From Mesodorylaimus sp. YZB2_4 (lineage: Eukaryota > Nematoda > Enoplea > Dorylaimida > Dorylaimidae): DNA of 64,000 nt. The DNA is taken from contig JASANH010000137.1 in assembly GCA_030248295.1 (NCBI GenBank), positions 1 to 64,000 on the forward strand, read 5' to 3'. How positions within the stretch are numbered: the stretch's first letter is position 1; every line of letters begins with the position of its first letter. The notes under the pieces are model-generated. The model saw only the letters and a list, made by a program, of their open reading frames with translations. It was not told where the DNA came from and did no database searches. Both the position numbers and the translations under genes were made by a program. Positions 11,091 to 24,195 of this stretch are shown in pieces.

Positions 11091-14000
11091 CTATTTATTG
11101 GCTTCATCCCGCTTTTCTTTCTTTGCTCGTCTCGCTGTCCACCAGAAATACAATCCAGGTGTCCACGGCCTGAGTGCAATCACAAGTCGAGGACCAAAAG
11201 TGGCCAGAATCGTTTCCTTGTGACATTTCTTAATGCTGGTCATAATTTGTATTGCTGCTTCATCCGGAGTCAGTCCGCCTTTGGTGGTGTCGTCCACCTT
11301 GCCATATCGTGACCCGTCGCCGCTGACGGCATTAAGAGATAAGTTGGTGGCCATATAGCCAGGGGACACCATGAGCACACGAATGTGACATCGATTCTTG
11401 GCGGGCAGGGCTGCAAGCTCTGCACGAAGGCAGTCGAAGTAGGCTTGAAAAGCGTGCTTGCTAGCAGCGTAGGCGCTCCGATAAGGGATGCTGAAACGAC
11501 CTTGTACACTGCCGATACATACGATACACGGGCCTTGATAACCTGGTGGTTGGGAGGCTGAAATTCATAGATGATTAGAGAGTGCAATGGGTTGAGGCCT
11601 CCTGACCAGACCTGATGGCATGGTCATGACATGATATGAGATGGGCGTGAACCTTATGTGCTCTGTGACAGGAGATCTCACACCATACCAGGTGTGACGG
11701 CATCACATCAAAGATGAACTAAAAACCCCAGCAGGCAGTACACTAGAAGTGCTTGTGTTACGGAATACCTGCAGTTGGCATTCTGCGCTAAAGTCAATAA
11801 TTGGTTGGACTTGCTCCAACGCATGTCAACAAGTCCTGCCTGCGAATGTGGCTTACATGGTTCCCAGCACCTGGCAAGACCAGAATGTAAGGGGGGTTTT
11901 CGAAAGTTTTGAGGTGTTTACGCTGACAAATGACTTTGCTATACTTTGCAAACTGACGCATTCAGTATATTTTCTCACTGGCAACCATACCCTCATCTCC
12001 AACCATTCCATCATTATGCTAAAGAAAATAAACGCGAGCGCCTGATCGCATCAAACTAACGATCAGCAGGGATAGGCCGGGATCACTTTTTTGGGGATCA
12101 GGATTTTTTGCACTTTTCTGTTTTGCCTAGCCTATTTTCCTCACTAAAGTACATGTTTTAGTCATCCAGGTTGCTAGGCTTTTTCTGAGGCCGATTTTCA
12201 ATCATGGTATTTAAGCTGAACTTGATGACCTCGTTTGCAGTTTTGATATACGTCCAGCGAGGTCAGCCTAGGCTTAAGCAAAATCAGTGTCACTATCGTT
12301 GTAGATTTGAGCTGATGTTTATGTTGCCTATTCATCGCTACTGCTGCCAGCCTCTAAACTTATCATCTCATCGAACGATAATGAGCCAATATCTTCTGTT
12401 TCCTTTAGCGGGGTATGATATAATAAACCAGAGTGTGGGTACCTAACGTGTGTATGCACATACCTATATAGTCAGCCTCCGATAATTGCAACCATTCCAG
12501 ACACCAAAAAGAGTTGCAATTAGACGAAATTGCAATTATCCGAGATGCTGCAATCATCCTAAGTTCAGAAACATTTTTTGAAAAAAGTTGCAGTTACGCG
12601 AAGTTTTTGCATAGCAGAAATTTTTATTGACGCCGTTAGAAATTTTTGTGAAAAATAACATTGAAACATATAATCCCCAATTTCATCGGCTGATTGTAAT
12701 AGAACAAATGAAGATTCTCGCCCAGCGCACCTACTGCAGAATATAGCAGCAGTGCTGCTTTGACAATGGAATTACAAAGTTCTTTCCAATCGCTTTCGAT
12801 TTCAAAGACAGCGTTTTGCCATAAAAAGGATATTAAGGAACTATTGGACTCCTGGCTGGTTTTTTTCATTTGCAATGATACTATCTGCTTTCTAGTGTCG
12901 AGCCATCAGTACCTCGAGCTGGTCAGCTATCCAGCAATCACACTTATTGATTTTTGATTAAATTCCAGAAACTTCTTGTAATTTGAGTAGGTTTTGAGGA
13001 TTTTGAAGAGCACCTTAAAATTTGATGAGTTTTCTGAGGTTTTCGATGGTGCTGGGAACCATGGGCTAAAGCATTAAGTTAACAGGTTTCTGCCTCACCT
13101 GTAGAGGGTGAACCGACCAGCCAATGAAGACAGCCAGTACACTGCCCCATGCATAAGACTCTGGCAACCCAGCACGCGCATAAGTTTCCCACAGGCCAAA
13201 CACACATTCATATACACATGGCGTGGGTGTCTGAGTCAGTGCACTAATGTTGACATGCGTAAGAGCAAGTCAAGCCAGACCCAGAATGCCAACTGCAGAC
13301 ATTTCACAACACAAGCACTTCTAGTGGTCCCACTCCTTTTTCACAGACTATTGACTATTGAAATCCATCTGCTGCCGTTACAACAACATAGAACAACCCC
13401 TTCGGTAAAATATTTGGTCTGGCTATGTCATGGCCATGCTCAAGTCGAGAGACCAAGGAATAAGGCATGGTGAGGACGGCCAGAGATTTTAGTGTTGTGA
13501 TTGTTGCCTGGGGGGTGAACCGAAACTCGAGAGAGGGGCCTCCCTGAACCAGATCCAGTATCCAAGCCTATCACACTTGCAATCTATACCTGCAGCGCTT
13601 TGCATAGCTGGAACCAACAAACGTGTCAACTCGACATGACCAAAATAATTGACCTCCATCAACTGTCTGTGCACACTCATTGATGTCTCCGCGCACGATC
13701 CCCGCATGCTCATGCCCGCATTGTTGACCAGCACATCCAACTGACCATCGGTCATCTTGAGAATATCAGTCACCGCCTCCGCTATCGTTGCATTATCAGC
13801 CAAATCCAAATAATGCAACGATGGCTCTAATAATTTTCGAGAAACCCATCGTTTCGGCTCAACTCGTTTCAAATTTTCCACATCGATATTATTCAATTCA
13901 TTGCAAAGTTCCTGCAATTTTGATAAACTACGAGCAGCTACGATAACTTTTGCACCAGCTAAATAGAATTCCCTGGCCAGTGCCCGGCCGAGACCACTGC

Positions 14001-14175
14001 TAGCCCCCGTGATCAAGACACGTTTCCCACGAAGATCGCATCGAATCATGCGACGACGTCGACGACGACGGTCAATACACCAAATACAGAATTCTGCAAC
14101 TGCACTGAAGGCTACAACACTCAACACTGACTGACCAGCGAAGATGAAGAATTCAGAGGTTAGATCATACGACAT
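11091..14175 (-). CDS. Short-chain dehydrogenase/reductase, DHRS7 type
   Basis: This is a membrane-anchored NAD(P)-dependent short-chain dehydrogenase of the DHRS7/DHRS7B group; the substrate cannot be read from sequence. Two exons, 13590-14175 and 11091-11542, join in phase 1 to give 345 residues, typical for the group. Residues 5-35 form a hydrophobic anchor followed by seven arginines. The Rossmann fold follows with GASSGLGRALA (cofactor glycine motif), VNNAGMSMRG (NNAG), and catalytic Tyr and Lys in YRSAYAASKHA, preceded by IGSVQGRF for the catalytic Ser; then VLMVSPGYMATNL. Another in-frame ATG lies at 14283, but 14175 gives a normal N-terminus. The 2-kb intron contains a pogo-like fragment (12468-12880). 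The gene is divergent from the Na,K-ATPase beta-like gene. DHRS7 versus DHRS7B was not separated. Confidence 0.9.
12468..12880. mobile_element. pogo/Tigger-like element fragment, copy 2
   Basis: It lies in the intron of the SDR gene. The left end (TAGTCAGCCTCCGATAATTG) matches the terminus type described for copy 1 at 284-1167, and the interior (12590-12820) matches copy 1 in reverse on both sides of its foldback insertion. A short minus-strand frame (12636-12875) shares the phrase IFEI/VFEIESDW with copy 1 but no transposase family could be named. The right terminus is not clearly preserved. Confidence 0.5.
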
Positions 14176-15019
14176 GGTTAATACAATGCTGACTGAGACA
14201 GGGTTAGGCACGATGGGATTGGGAAATAGAAAGGACCATGAACTTTCGAGTTTGATCTGAGAAAGGTGTGGTGCAAAAACCAATGTTTCCTTTCGTAGCA
14301 GACAACTGCACCAGGATACGCTGACACGTATTTCTCACTCGTTTAAAACGCATTATATTGTTATTTAGCATGAATTTGCGGTAATTTAATTTTTTTGAAT
14401 AGCTTCGCTGATTAGCTCTCACACACCTGTCCAAACACTCACACACACTCACACACAGAGATAACCAGATAATCATGACACACTTACTTAAACGAAGAAT
14501 GCACCGCAAAGGTATTATGCCGATGCGAAACCCTTCACGATCAGCGCAAAGCAAAAGTTCTTACTCTGATTCTAAACCTCCAATCTCGAGTACACAAACC
14601 GAGCTGCATGAAAGTTCTATCAGCAGGTGAGAAATACGCGTGGATTAACGCATTGCGCTTTAAAGATATATCCACCGAAATTCAGTAAGACTTTTTTGTT
14701 GTTGATCTTTGGAAAAATTAATAACACTTCACTCGTGGATCTTGCTCGTTCGGAGACTCAAAAATCTGCGCATGATGTCACCTTTTTTAATGACATATAT
14801 CTGAAACTATATTTTATCGTGTCCTTCATAAATTATGCTAAATTTTCCTTTGTGCGTTGCGCATTTCCCTCCCATCGTTTCTCCTTTCGCCTCTCGTTTC
14901 CGCTACTGAGTATGGGCAGAAGGGAGAATACGAGCTTGTGAAACGGAAAAATACTGAATTATTCATATTGAAATTGGGGCTTCTTTGTGACCTAAATCTA
15001 TTATAATCCACTCTATATC
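14176..15019. promoter_or_regulatory. Divergent intergenic region, probable shared promoter zone
   Basis: The SDR gene (start at 14175, minus) and the Na,K-ATPase beta-like gene (start at 15020, plus) face away from each other across 844 bp, so both promoters should be here. A (CACACACT)n-like stretch lies at about 14418-14458. No TATA box or other defined element was confidently found. Confidence 0.35.
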
Positions 15020-17153
15020 ATGCCCGGTCGGTATGAGATCGTTGATGAACCGGTGGAAGCGTTGGAAGTAGTGGACGATGAGGTGTATCATCCCGATTTG
15101 ACTGTGAGAGACACACCGGCAACCTCCTTCCGCAGTCTCGAACCAATAGTCGCTGGTCCAATCACGTTGAAAACCATTTTTTATGATCCACGATGGAGTA
15201 CTAACAAACGGCGATGCTGCCTTTGTGAGTGCCTTCTTCCCACTTTGTGAATAACTTGACTAGAAAACATTTTCTCGACCCCCCTTTTCCATAAAACTGC
15301 TGAGTTTTTTGAAATTTTATATTTTGGGGAATTACTTTTTAAAGCATAGAGATCACCCTTATAAAATTTACTGCGTGGTGAAGAATGTGTTTGAACATCA
15401 GTATTGTGAAACCCGCAAAAACTGAAGCTGTATGTCAAATCTCTTTGAAAAGAGCTTAAAAAAGATTGTGCATCTTATTAGATGAAAATTGATTTTTGCG
15501 CTCCGGCGACGAACTTCTTTTCAAGAAACTCTCACGATTGCTGGGAACTTTTTGTTTTTCGTGAAGCATCAAATTTTCAGTAAGAATGTTTCAGGTTTTG
15601 TGTCAGTGGCATCGTTGATATGCTTCTGTTTGATGATATCCCTGTTCGTGGGCTTGGGACATGTCATCTCGTACATCAACGAGAGCGAACGATTGAGGCA
15701 AACTGGTGAGCAGTTATCCTTTTATGATAAAAGGCACGCAAGTTTTTTTAATGCGCAATTTTCATATTCAGGTCTCTATATGGTCCCTGATTTGGATCAA
15801 TCAGACGTAGTTCTGTTTTTATATAATTCGGATACAAAGTTTGCTCCATTACATAGCAAATACATCGAAGAAATTGATGCATATTTGAAAAGTAAGTCAT
15901 ACGTTTATTGACAATTGCTGTGTGACTGCCTCATTTTTCATTAATGCAGAAATGAACAAACAGGCGCTGACGAACCTTTTGTTTATTGACTGTAGCCAAG
16001 CAACGGCTGGCCAGTGAATCGAGCTAGCCATAATGTCTTGCTGATGGGGCAATCAAGAGCCCGCTTTCCTGTCGCTCGGGAGATGATGAGTCAGACTCGC
16101 TATTACCTTTTAAAAAGCATTTAAACCTTTTCCTAAAGCAAAAAAGACTTTTCGTCACAGCGTATGATTTGAAAAATTTGAAGGCCTTTCCATCTGGTTT
16201 GAAAAATTTCTTAAAAAAAACAGCGGACATCTTCATTACATTGCAAAGTGAAAGCTTGGAAACTGCAGGAAAAATTGCGGACATGTTTTTCGAAACACAC
16301 GAACTTTTTGTTGCGATAGCAAGAGAAATGAAATATTATAAAAAAGTATCGCGCTTTCCGAAAGCACGCACTTTTTTAGAATACAAGGAGCAAGGACCAG
16401 AGTATCAGAATTGCAGTGCTAATCAATGGGCTGATGCTGGAAAAGCGTGTCGATTCGATTTGAATTGGCTCGGTACCAATTGTACCAAGGAGAATAATTA
16501 CGGTTACAGTGATGGAAACCCTTGCATATTATTCGCTTTTAGAAATGTAAGCTATAGAATTTCTGGTTTATCAAAAAGAAAAAATATTCGAATTTTAGGT
16601 AAAAAATTGGACACCTAATGTGACAGAGGCGTTTTTGAAAACTTTGACGAGTCAGTCACCGTTAATGATGCCAACTAAAAAAATACAGCAACAATTGGAT
16701 CAGTATCACTTGCCATTAATTTGCAGCCCGCAGGTTTGTGTGATTTCTGGTTTAGCATATTGTAGCCACCCAAGGTTAGCGGCTTCAATATGCCTGCCAT
16801 CGAATCTGACTTGCATAAACATAGCATTGATTTCTAGTTGTCGACTGGTTTAAGAGTGCCAGATGACGAAATCCAATTCAAATATTATCCTGAACCCGGT
16901 TTTAACTTGACGTTTTTGAATTCAAATGGTGCAATCAATGAAAAACAGCTGCCGCCATTGGTATGCCCCTAATTTTTTTAATAATCACTTTTTGAATGTT
17001 TATTTTTTAAGGTGTTTGTGCAATTTGTACGACCACCGTATAAAACACATCCCCAACTTAATGTCAAATGCCAAATAGCAGCTGCGAATACGGACGAATT
17101 TAAAGGCATAAAAATCAAAGATTTTGAGTTCGACGATGCCGATGATATTCAAG
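15020..17153 (+). CDS. Na,K-ATPase beta-subunit-like protein, divergent, 3' end unresolved
   Basis: The beta subunit is the single-pass type II glycoprotein that chaperones and modulates P-type Na,K (or H,K) pumps. Exons placed by phase: 15020-15224, 15595-15705, 15772-15891, one ending at 16546 (start uncertain, about 16040-16145), 16599-16733, 16838-16960, 17012-17153. Exon 1 encodes an acidic cytosolic tail and exon 2 the membrane span (SLICFCLMISLFVGLGHVIS). The ectodomain has C-x2-W-type spacing, FDLNWLGTNCTKENN and GYSDGNPCILF, matching the family's YGYxxGxPCIL block, then YYPEPGFNLTF and PPLVFVQFVRPP, matching the conserved PL.AVQF strand, and a late Cys in VKCQIAA. Several N-glycosylation sequons are present. 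The join between exons 3 and 4 and the terminal exon were not resolved. Divergence could mean a beta-like (nervana/ATP1B4-like) paralogue. Confidence 0.75.
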
Positions 17154-19349
17154 GTACAGCTTTAGATAGGCCTTGATTATTCTTTTTTCCATTTTTATTC
17201 TTGCATTCTATTGGCATTGAGATTATAACGCAGCTGTATATTTTATACCTATATATATGGAATGATTTAAATAATTTCAGCAGTAAGATTATGTTCCATG
17301 GCCTGTTCTGACTCAGGACTGACCAGATATGTGTGCGTGCGTGTGATACCCTACTCTATACCCGTGTGTATTATACTGGACGGTTTTTGTTGTGCGGTTA
17401 CATTTATGTATTGAATACTCAAGTATGGGTGATGGGTGAGCAGTTATACTTTTTTGGTGTCAATGGGCGCAAGGGTTTTCCCTCCACAGCTTTTTCTTTC
17501 AACCATATATATCGCCTATTTATGGTTGGACCAAGGGCGTTGTATGGACATTAATTCGTAGTAGTTGAGATATATTTGTTGCCAGTATTATATTTTTAAA
17601 AAAAAGACGTCGGTCATAAAACTTGCTACATACAGCTTAGTTTCTGTGAAAACGTAAGCCTTTGTGGTGAATACATGGGGGCGCGGTAGCGACTCCCAAA
17701 TAGTACATGTGCCACACCAACAGCAATATCTCAACAGCCTGATACCGTAAGGCAATGAAATTTTGTTTCTTGGTGTAACTTTACTCTAGATCAAGTTCTA
17801 CTAGAGGAATTTTCAACATCTTCTTCCGTTCAGGCTCCACTCATACTAACGGTAAGCGTGCGAGGGCGAAAATCCCGACATTGTTTTTTATTTTCGTTAT
17901 AACTCGCGGACTGTTTGGCCGAAACCCATGAAATTTAGTGTGGACATGAGAAACTAGTTGGGGAAGGTGTGTACCAAAAATCTTTTTGAAATCTCCGCTG
18001 GTTATTCTTCTATGGGCAGAAACGTGCCGCGTCATATTTGCATGTACAGTATGTATCTATGTACATACCTATGTATGATGTATGTATGGACCCGATAGAT
18101 CACAACGCCGATCTGGAGCTGTGTGAGAGCGGTGGATCCAGCTATATGCTCAAACGACAGGGCAACATCACTGCTGGTGCCTTTCAGCATTGCATTCGAC
18201 CAGGTATTGCCCCAGATTGCTGTGGGGTCCTCAGAAGGGGGTCCACTTAGGCAAAATTATCATTTTTTGCACTTTTGGACCTCTTAAAAACCGTCCGGAG
18301 AGGCCTAGGGCAACTTTTTATAGCTTAATCGAATCAGGGAAGTGCGGGGAGCAATTCCAGACCAAAAAATGTCACTTGTTACAAAAGTTTGAAGTTTTGG
18401 TTATTGTTGGGGGTCCATTTGAACAGAAAAACTCAAAAAATTTGGAAACGCAGAAAAATTTTGCAGGATATGACTTGGTGGCTCATCGAGGATACAGGGT
18501 CATAGGACTCACAGAATTTCTGTTACCTCAATATACAGTATACATTTATCTATATACGACAAACCCATGTCTAGGTTTTAAACGGGGTCGCTGCATGAGC
18601 TTAAATAAACATTATATTAGAAAAAATTCATGAAATGAAACTGGGAAGGCAGTACATGTGGTTTGATGCGCCTTCTGAGCAGGCCAGTCCAGGCCGACAA
18701 AAGGTGATCAAGAAAGATCCTGCCTGGCTCTGGCTGGTCACATGCACTCGCGGTCTCAGGGTTGACAAGTAGACGATAACAGCTGGCCTCATTTATGTCA
18801 CTAGCTCGGGGAAGGTGGATTTTTCGCGTTGCATTATTGTGGGTTTATACAAGATTGGGAAACTGGAAATCGGTGAACCTTAGAAGTGCCTCGAAACCTG
18901 GGAAAATAGGAATTTTGGAGCCAAAATCAGGAAAACTGCGAGAGATCCCATTTTGAGGTTACAAATTTCAAATTACCCTTCTCTGTACCTGCTGATCAGC
19001 CAGCAAATGCTGGACGTCGGTCATTGAAATATAATTGGTGTGATATTCGGGAGACACTGTGAAAAAATTGAGTTTTTGTCTGGTAAGCTGGAAAAATCAG
19101 GGGAAATCATTTTTCACTCTTATAGGGATAATCAGGAAAATTGTTTCCATGGATTACGAACTATTATCATCATTTTCATTCCATGTGCATTATTCGTTTA
19201 CTTTTAAATGCTTCATTCCTGAGAATGCATGTATTCTCTTAGATATTAATCAGTATGAGTATATGATGTACATATGTATAGCTATGCAACATGAATTTGA
19301 TAAAGTGCATTCAAAACAGAGATAATTTGATTGTTTTTAAATGTTGTTA
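17154..19349. other. Gene-poor stretch downstream of the beta-subunit gene
   Basis: The last exon and 3' UTR of the preceding gene should be in the first few hundred bases but were not identified. The rest shows AT-rich tracts and short open frames without conserved motifs. No repeat family was recognised. Confidence 0.35.
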
Positions 19350-19690
19350 TTGAAAGACGAAGTTCACTCTATTGTAGAATCGATGTCGGAATATTGAAAA
19401 AAGAATAAGATTTTCTGAATCAGTATTGCAGGTGTAGCCAAAATTATGAACCTTTAGCGCCTATGCAAAAAAGCTGAAATTCTTGATTGCAAGTGGGGAG
19501 CCCTGAGCAAAATGAAAATTCCAACTTTTTTAAAAAAATTTAGATGGCTGTCCGAAATTTCAGCTTCTTCAATAATACGTGAGAGTTGAATCTCTTTTCT
19601 CATATATATATACTCTTGGAATATTATACTGTTTTCTCAATATTCCGACATCGGTTTTATCTAGAGTGAACTTCGTATTTAAAACATTTT
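19350..19690. repeat. Small foldback element
   Basis: About 48 bp at 19358-19405 (CGAAGTTCACTCTATTGTAG and on through GATGTCGGAATATTG) is the inverted complement of 19632-19678. The interior pairs AAGCTGAAATTC with GAAATTTCAGCTT. No coding capacity was seen. Confidence 0.6.
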
Positions 19691-22079
19691 TTGGACGCAC
19701 ACACATATACATTCAATACGCGGAAATTGACTGTTCTCGCTCTGACTGCGGCCTGTTAGACATTAAATACACTCTATGTATGCACATCAGTATCAAGCAT
19801 CTGAATGCAAGCTGGACTTTTTTCAGCCGCATTCAAAACCTACTTAGCAACACTCATTCTCTTCCTGTGTTTGTAAAAGTACGGTATAAATCCATGAGAA
19901 AGTAAACTTCAGCATTTTACAGTATATTTGAATCGATCGCCTGCCTATTGATACATGGCTCTTAGATGTACAGCAGCAGCTGATCGGTAACTTCAAGAGC
20001 ATGAGGCTTGCTAGCCCAGACTATCGGATTGATAACGGGCGACAACAAGGTGAGACCATTGTTGATCTTCTGTATTAACTGGAAAAAAGTTTTTCTTAAG
20101 CCCTGACCGATTCGTATAAAATTCGGAGTGAATATTAATCTCGATAGAGCATTAGTGCCTGCAAAGTTTGAGACAAATCGGTAATGCGGTTATTGAGTTA
20201 TTACGGTGCAAAGTTAGGGGTTTAACACGTGGCATCTGTACCTCCCGATGTACTCATTCTTTCACGCAACTCATCGTTTCTATATCTGGCTATTGATAAA
20301 GTTTTCCTGCTGCTTCACAAATGGCATGTGGGGTCTTCGGATTTGAGAGCACCGTTTAACGGGATCTGTGTGTGAGTGAGCTGCCAGTTCGGGTTAGGCC
20401 TTGGCTGGGTATCGCACTGAACGTAATTGCTACAGCATTAATCAGGATATATCTTTAATACTGTTCCAATGACCTGGGTTTTTTACTGTCTGACCTGACC
20501 CTGACCTTACAGCTGACAATTTTTTGGCATTACGTGAAATTTCACGGGCAGTCCAAGAAACTGAATTTTGATCAAGCTCAAAAAGATATGCAAAACTGTT
20601 TTCACGGCTTTGGGGAAACTAGAGAAGCTGACACCTATTGAGAATCAAAAATAGATCTCATTCGTTATAACATCGATTCCTGCTCAAATTGCCTGCTGCA
20701 GGATCGATTTCTTTTCGCCCCGTAATCCGAGAAAAGGCGCCTTACCAGGCTGGAATTGGCTGGTATAGCCAGAATACCTTGCTCGAGTGACGCTAAGTTT
20801 AAATATTAACGAATGGAAAGAGATAGGGATGGCTATGCCAGGAGTGGATTGCATTCGCAAGCACACACTACGCTAGCACATAGTAGTCTATGCAGCTGGG
20901 CTGGTAGGAGACTGGACGAGTAAGATAACTGCAATAGCACGAGACTCACAATCAGCAGGGGCCAGTTCCACAGAGCGATTCTAATATTTCACAGTACGAA
21001 TTCAGGGCACTATTAGACAGCAACTTGGGACAACGCTGAGACTTCAATTCAGGACGCTTCACAATAGCTGTTCTAGGGGTGCCTTATCCGTAGATTTAGA
21101 CACGTCCTAAGACAGGTCTCATCTTGTTTCATAGTAATTAAAAAGCTTGACTTAAGACATTTTAGCAGACCACAAAATTCAACGCTGGAAACACATACTG
21201 TACGTGTAAGCTGGGCATCCATTACTGGTCGAAGTTTGCTGTGCCATTGTATCTGAATAATTTTACTACGTCACGAGGATGCTTTAGCTAAGGCAGGCTG
21301 ATCCACATTATATGAGCTCAGTAAACGTGCCAAATTGAGTTTATTTTATAAGCTTTACCATGGGTTTTATTATTTGGGAATCCTCGTTTTATGCACAAAA
21401 TCTGACCGTCATGTCAGCAGACTGCGTGGACCACATCCTTAGTTTTTTCCAAGTCATAATTTGGAGTAAACAGAGTTTTGTGTTTTCTACGACTGTTTTA
21501 CGGGATTCTTTCTCATGGGATCATGCTTGCTAGTGAATCACGCGTACAATTTTAATTAATACTGTGTCCCCCTCTCCTGTCAAGTACATGTATTCGCTTG
21601 GATAAAGAAGGAGTAAAATGATGATAATGGGATTTTCGGCCTCAATGGTTGAAAAGGGACGACAAAATTTTAGTTCAGCTGAAAAAGAACCATTTTTACG
21701 GCTCGAGAGAGCTAACGCAAAATGCTACAATCTCAAGACGCCCAAAAAATGCTCTAGAAAGATCAGCTCGAAATTGCCATAGATCAAGGGAAATTGCCCT
21801 GCGCCTGACAACGCTGCTGGGAAATAAAGGTACTAGGGAGTGTCGTAGGACATGGTCGAGGTCGGCCTGAACTTACTGTATGACTGCCTGGTGTCCTTGG
21901 CTGGGATACAAAGCTGATTGTGAAATGACTTGGGACTGCCCTAGAATTTAGGATATGCCTTGGGATTTGAAACTGTAAAACTGCCCCCCCCCCCCCAGAT
22001 CTCTACTCAGGAAGGCAGGAGCTTGAAATGTTTTCACCAACATTTCACTAAATTTACTTTCTTTCAGTCAGAATACTCT
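19691..22079. other. No gene recognised; poly-C tract
   Basis: No conserved coding or RNA feature was found over about 2.4 kb. There is a run of 14 C at about 21985-21998 and a short TGACC-word cluster near 20490-20515. Confidence 0.35.
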
Positions 22080-22260
22080 GACCGGGTGCAAGAAATTCTG
22101 GCCTGACCCTGACCTTGACCGACCCCTCAAAAAATTTTGACCTGACCCTGACCTTGACCGACCCTTCAAAAAATTTTCTGACCTTGACCATGACTTTGAC
22201 CAAGGGTCGGTCAATCAGGGTTTTGACAGAATTTTGACCTTGACCTTGAGGTTATTTCGA
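22080..22260. repeat. TGACC-motif tandem tract
   Basis: CTGACC/CTTGACC words are repeated about twenty times, arranged as two imperfect copies of a block ending in CCTCAAAAAATTTTGACC, followed by the complementary word GGTCGGTCAATCAGGG. The tract can fold on itself. Related words are at 20490 and 58905-58975. Confidence 0.6.
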
Positions 22261-22544
22261 ACACTACTCTTAATGGTCAAACCTGTCCGAATGAGTCGTT
22301 ACTCGCTTGCCACAGTGCATCGTTTTTCGACAAACCGGCAATTTTCGCCACCAATTATTCAGAAAAGTTACTGGTATATATTTGGTGCACCAGAAACGTA
22401 CGCACGTAAGAGTTCATCGTGTGAAAAATAAAAATACGAGCTGTAGGGGGGAGGGGGCCAAAGGGCGTCACATTGTCGTCTCTACACAAGATATTGCCTT
22501 GTCCTCCCTGCTATCCTTTCACTTAAATGCATGAATCTGTAAAT

Positions 22545-23205
22545 GTTCAAAAATTCGAATTTCCTCCGTTTATATTCATGGCATGTCTGTCTAGCAGTTA
22601 TCAGCTGAACAATTTATAATATTTGCAGGACTTGTTTAGCGCTCATGAGGTGGTTTTTAATAGAAATAATTCTCTTGTGAGAAAATTTATGGGCTGTAAG
22701 AAAGACAGAATGAACCCATATCTCCCCAGAGATGATTACATGTACAGCGCTCACCACTGCCTCGAAAGGAGGTGAAAATTTTAAAAATAAAGCGAGCAGC
22801 TTCACTAAAAGCGACTGATGATGACTTGGGGGCTGGTTTCGACTTCGAAAACCAAGGTGTGGTCCTGGAGCTACCCCCCCTCACGCTTCCATAACTGTAA
22901 TTTTACGAGTACATTATCTGAGTGAAGCTGCTCGCTTTATCTTTAAAATTTTCACCCCCTGTCGAGATAAATGCTTTTTTACCTCCTTTCGAGACAGTTG
23001 GTGAGCGCTGCACATCTAGTCAAGTCTGCGGGGGATATGGGCTCATTCTGTCTTTCTAACAACCCATAAATTTTCTCACAGGAGAATATATTTCTATTGA
23101 AAATCACCCCATGATCGCTAAGCTTTTCAAACAAATATTATAAACTTTCCACCTGATGACTGCCAGACAGATGCCATGAACATGAACGAAAAAATTTTTG
23201 AGTTT
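22545..23205. mobile_element. Foldback element with ~260-bp arms
   Basis: Positions 22545-22805 are the imperfect inverted complement of about 22917-23205, with a spacer of about 110 bp. Shared blocks include AAAATTTATGGG.TGTAAGAA, ACAGAATGAACCCATAT and GCGAGCAGCTTCACT. No open reading frame of interest was found. Its arms differ from those of the 23533-23982 element, so it is a separate family. Confidence 0.65.
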
Positions 23206-23532
23206 TCGAACAGTCACAAATTTATTTGAGTGAAAGAACAGTATGTAAGAAAACCCTCACACGATCATAGGCGTAGGGTGCAAAATTTCATTACTGTTCA
23301 ATAGAATCGTAAAATGATAGTTATAATAAAAAAATTGAGTTTCCAGATTGTTTAGATTCAAAGATTGGTATTTGTGATTGTATTAAACCTTGTATGAAAG
23401 TTTGAACAAGACTTACTCAAAATCTTTTGCTTCACTGTTCAGTCGAATTGCAGGAAGACTTACTGTGCCTACTTGGTTCGCGTCTGATTTTTCAACAAGC
23501 GAAGCGTGTGTTTTTTGCGGCCGCCCTTACAC

Positions 23533-23982
23533 TTTCAAGAAAACATCGCCAACCATTGAGTCGAATTTTGGAAAACCTGAAATTGTAACATGTCCCTTGG
23601 TGCAAAAGAAAGCTCTGTCCAAAATTTTAGAGGCGTCTGGCCAGCTGGTCAGTGGTGGTAAGCCCGTTGAGTGCAGTAAAATTTTCAAATTCTGCTGGAT
23701 TTTTTGGGTTTTTTTAGGAAAAATCCCCAAACCAGAGTGTTGGAAGCTAAAACTCAAAACTTTGATCCCAAAAACCTAGTTTGGAAAGAACTCTGCGTGT
23801 TTTCCTCAACGCTGCGTGTCAGCTTCGTTACCGCACAAAAATTCACGACTTCAGACGCTGACCACTGCTGACCAGTTGGCCAGACACCTCTAATATTTTG
23901 CACATAGCTTTCTTTTGCACCGATAAACATATTACAATTTTTGGTTTCTCAAAGTTCGACTTGGTTGGCGATGTCCCTTGTT
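23533..23982. mobile_element. Foldback element, copy 2
   Basis: Same family as 544-993: outer arms with CATCGCCAACC and its complement GGTTGGCGATG, and internal blocks GTGCAAAAGAAAGCT and AGAGGCGTCTGGCCA, mirrored on the right side. The centre contains the shared AACTAGTTTGGAAAGAAC-like block. It is non-coding. Confidence 0.7.
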
Positions 23983-24152
23983 AGTATTGCTTACAGTATT
24001 CCTGAAATAAAAAACCCGCAGAAAAGTTTATCGGTCGTTAAAGTACACACTCACTGTGAAAAGCTTATCGCTTTTAGTTTCACCAGAGGATAATAACCTG
24101 TTGCGAAAAGCCTCGACCCCTGGGAAAATTAATGACTTGGATGGCGTATACT

Positions 24153-24160
24153 GTATATAA
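24153..24160 (+). promoter_or_regulatory. Possible TATA box of the LRR gene
   Basis: GTATATAA lies 36 bases upstream of the ATG at 24196. It would place the transcription start only about 10 bases before the ATG, so this is a tentative call. Confidence 0.3.
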
Positions 24161-24195
24161 ACGGTATTCGCTCAAATTCCACAAGGCTACACATT

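Noticed and set aside
13108..13473. 121-codon plus-strand open frame
   Set aside because: Lies in the SDR intron, has no motif or splice support.
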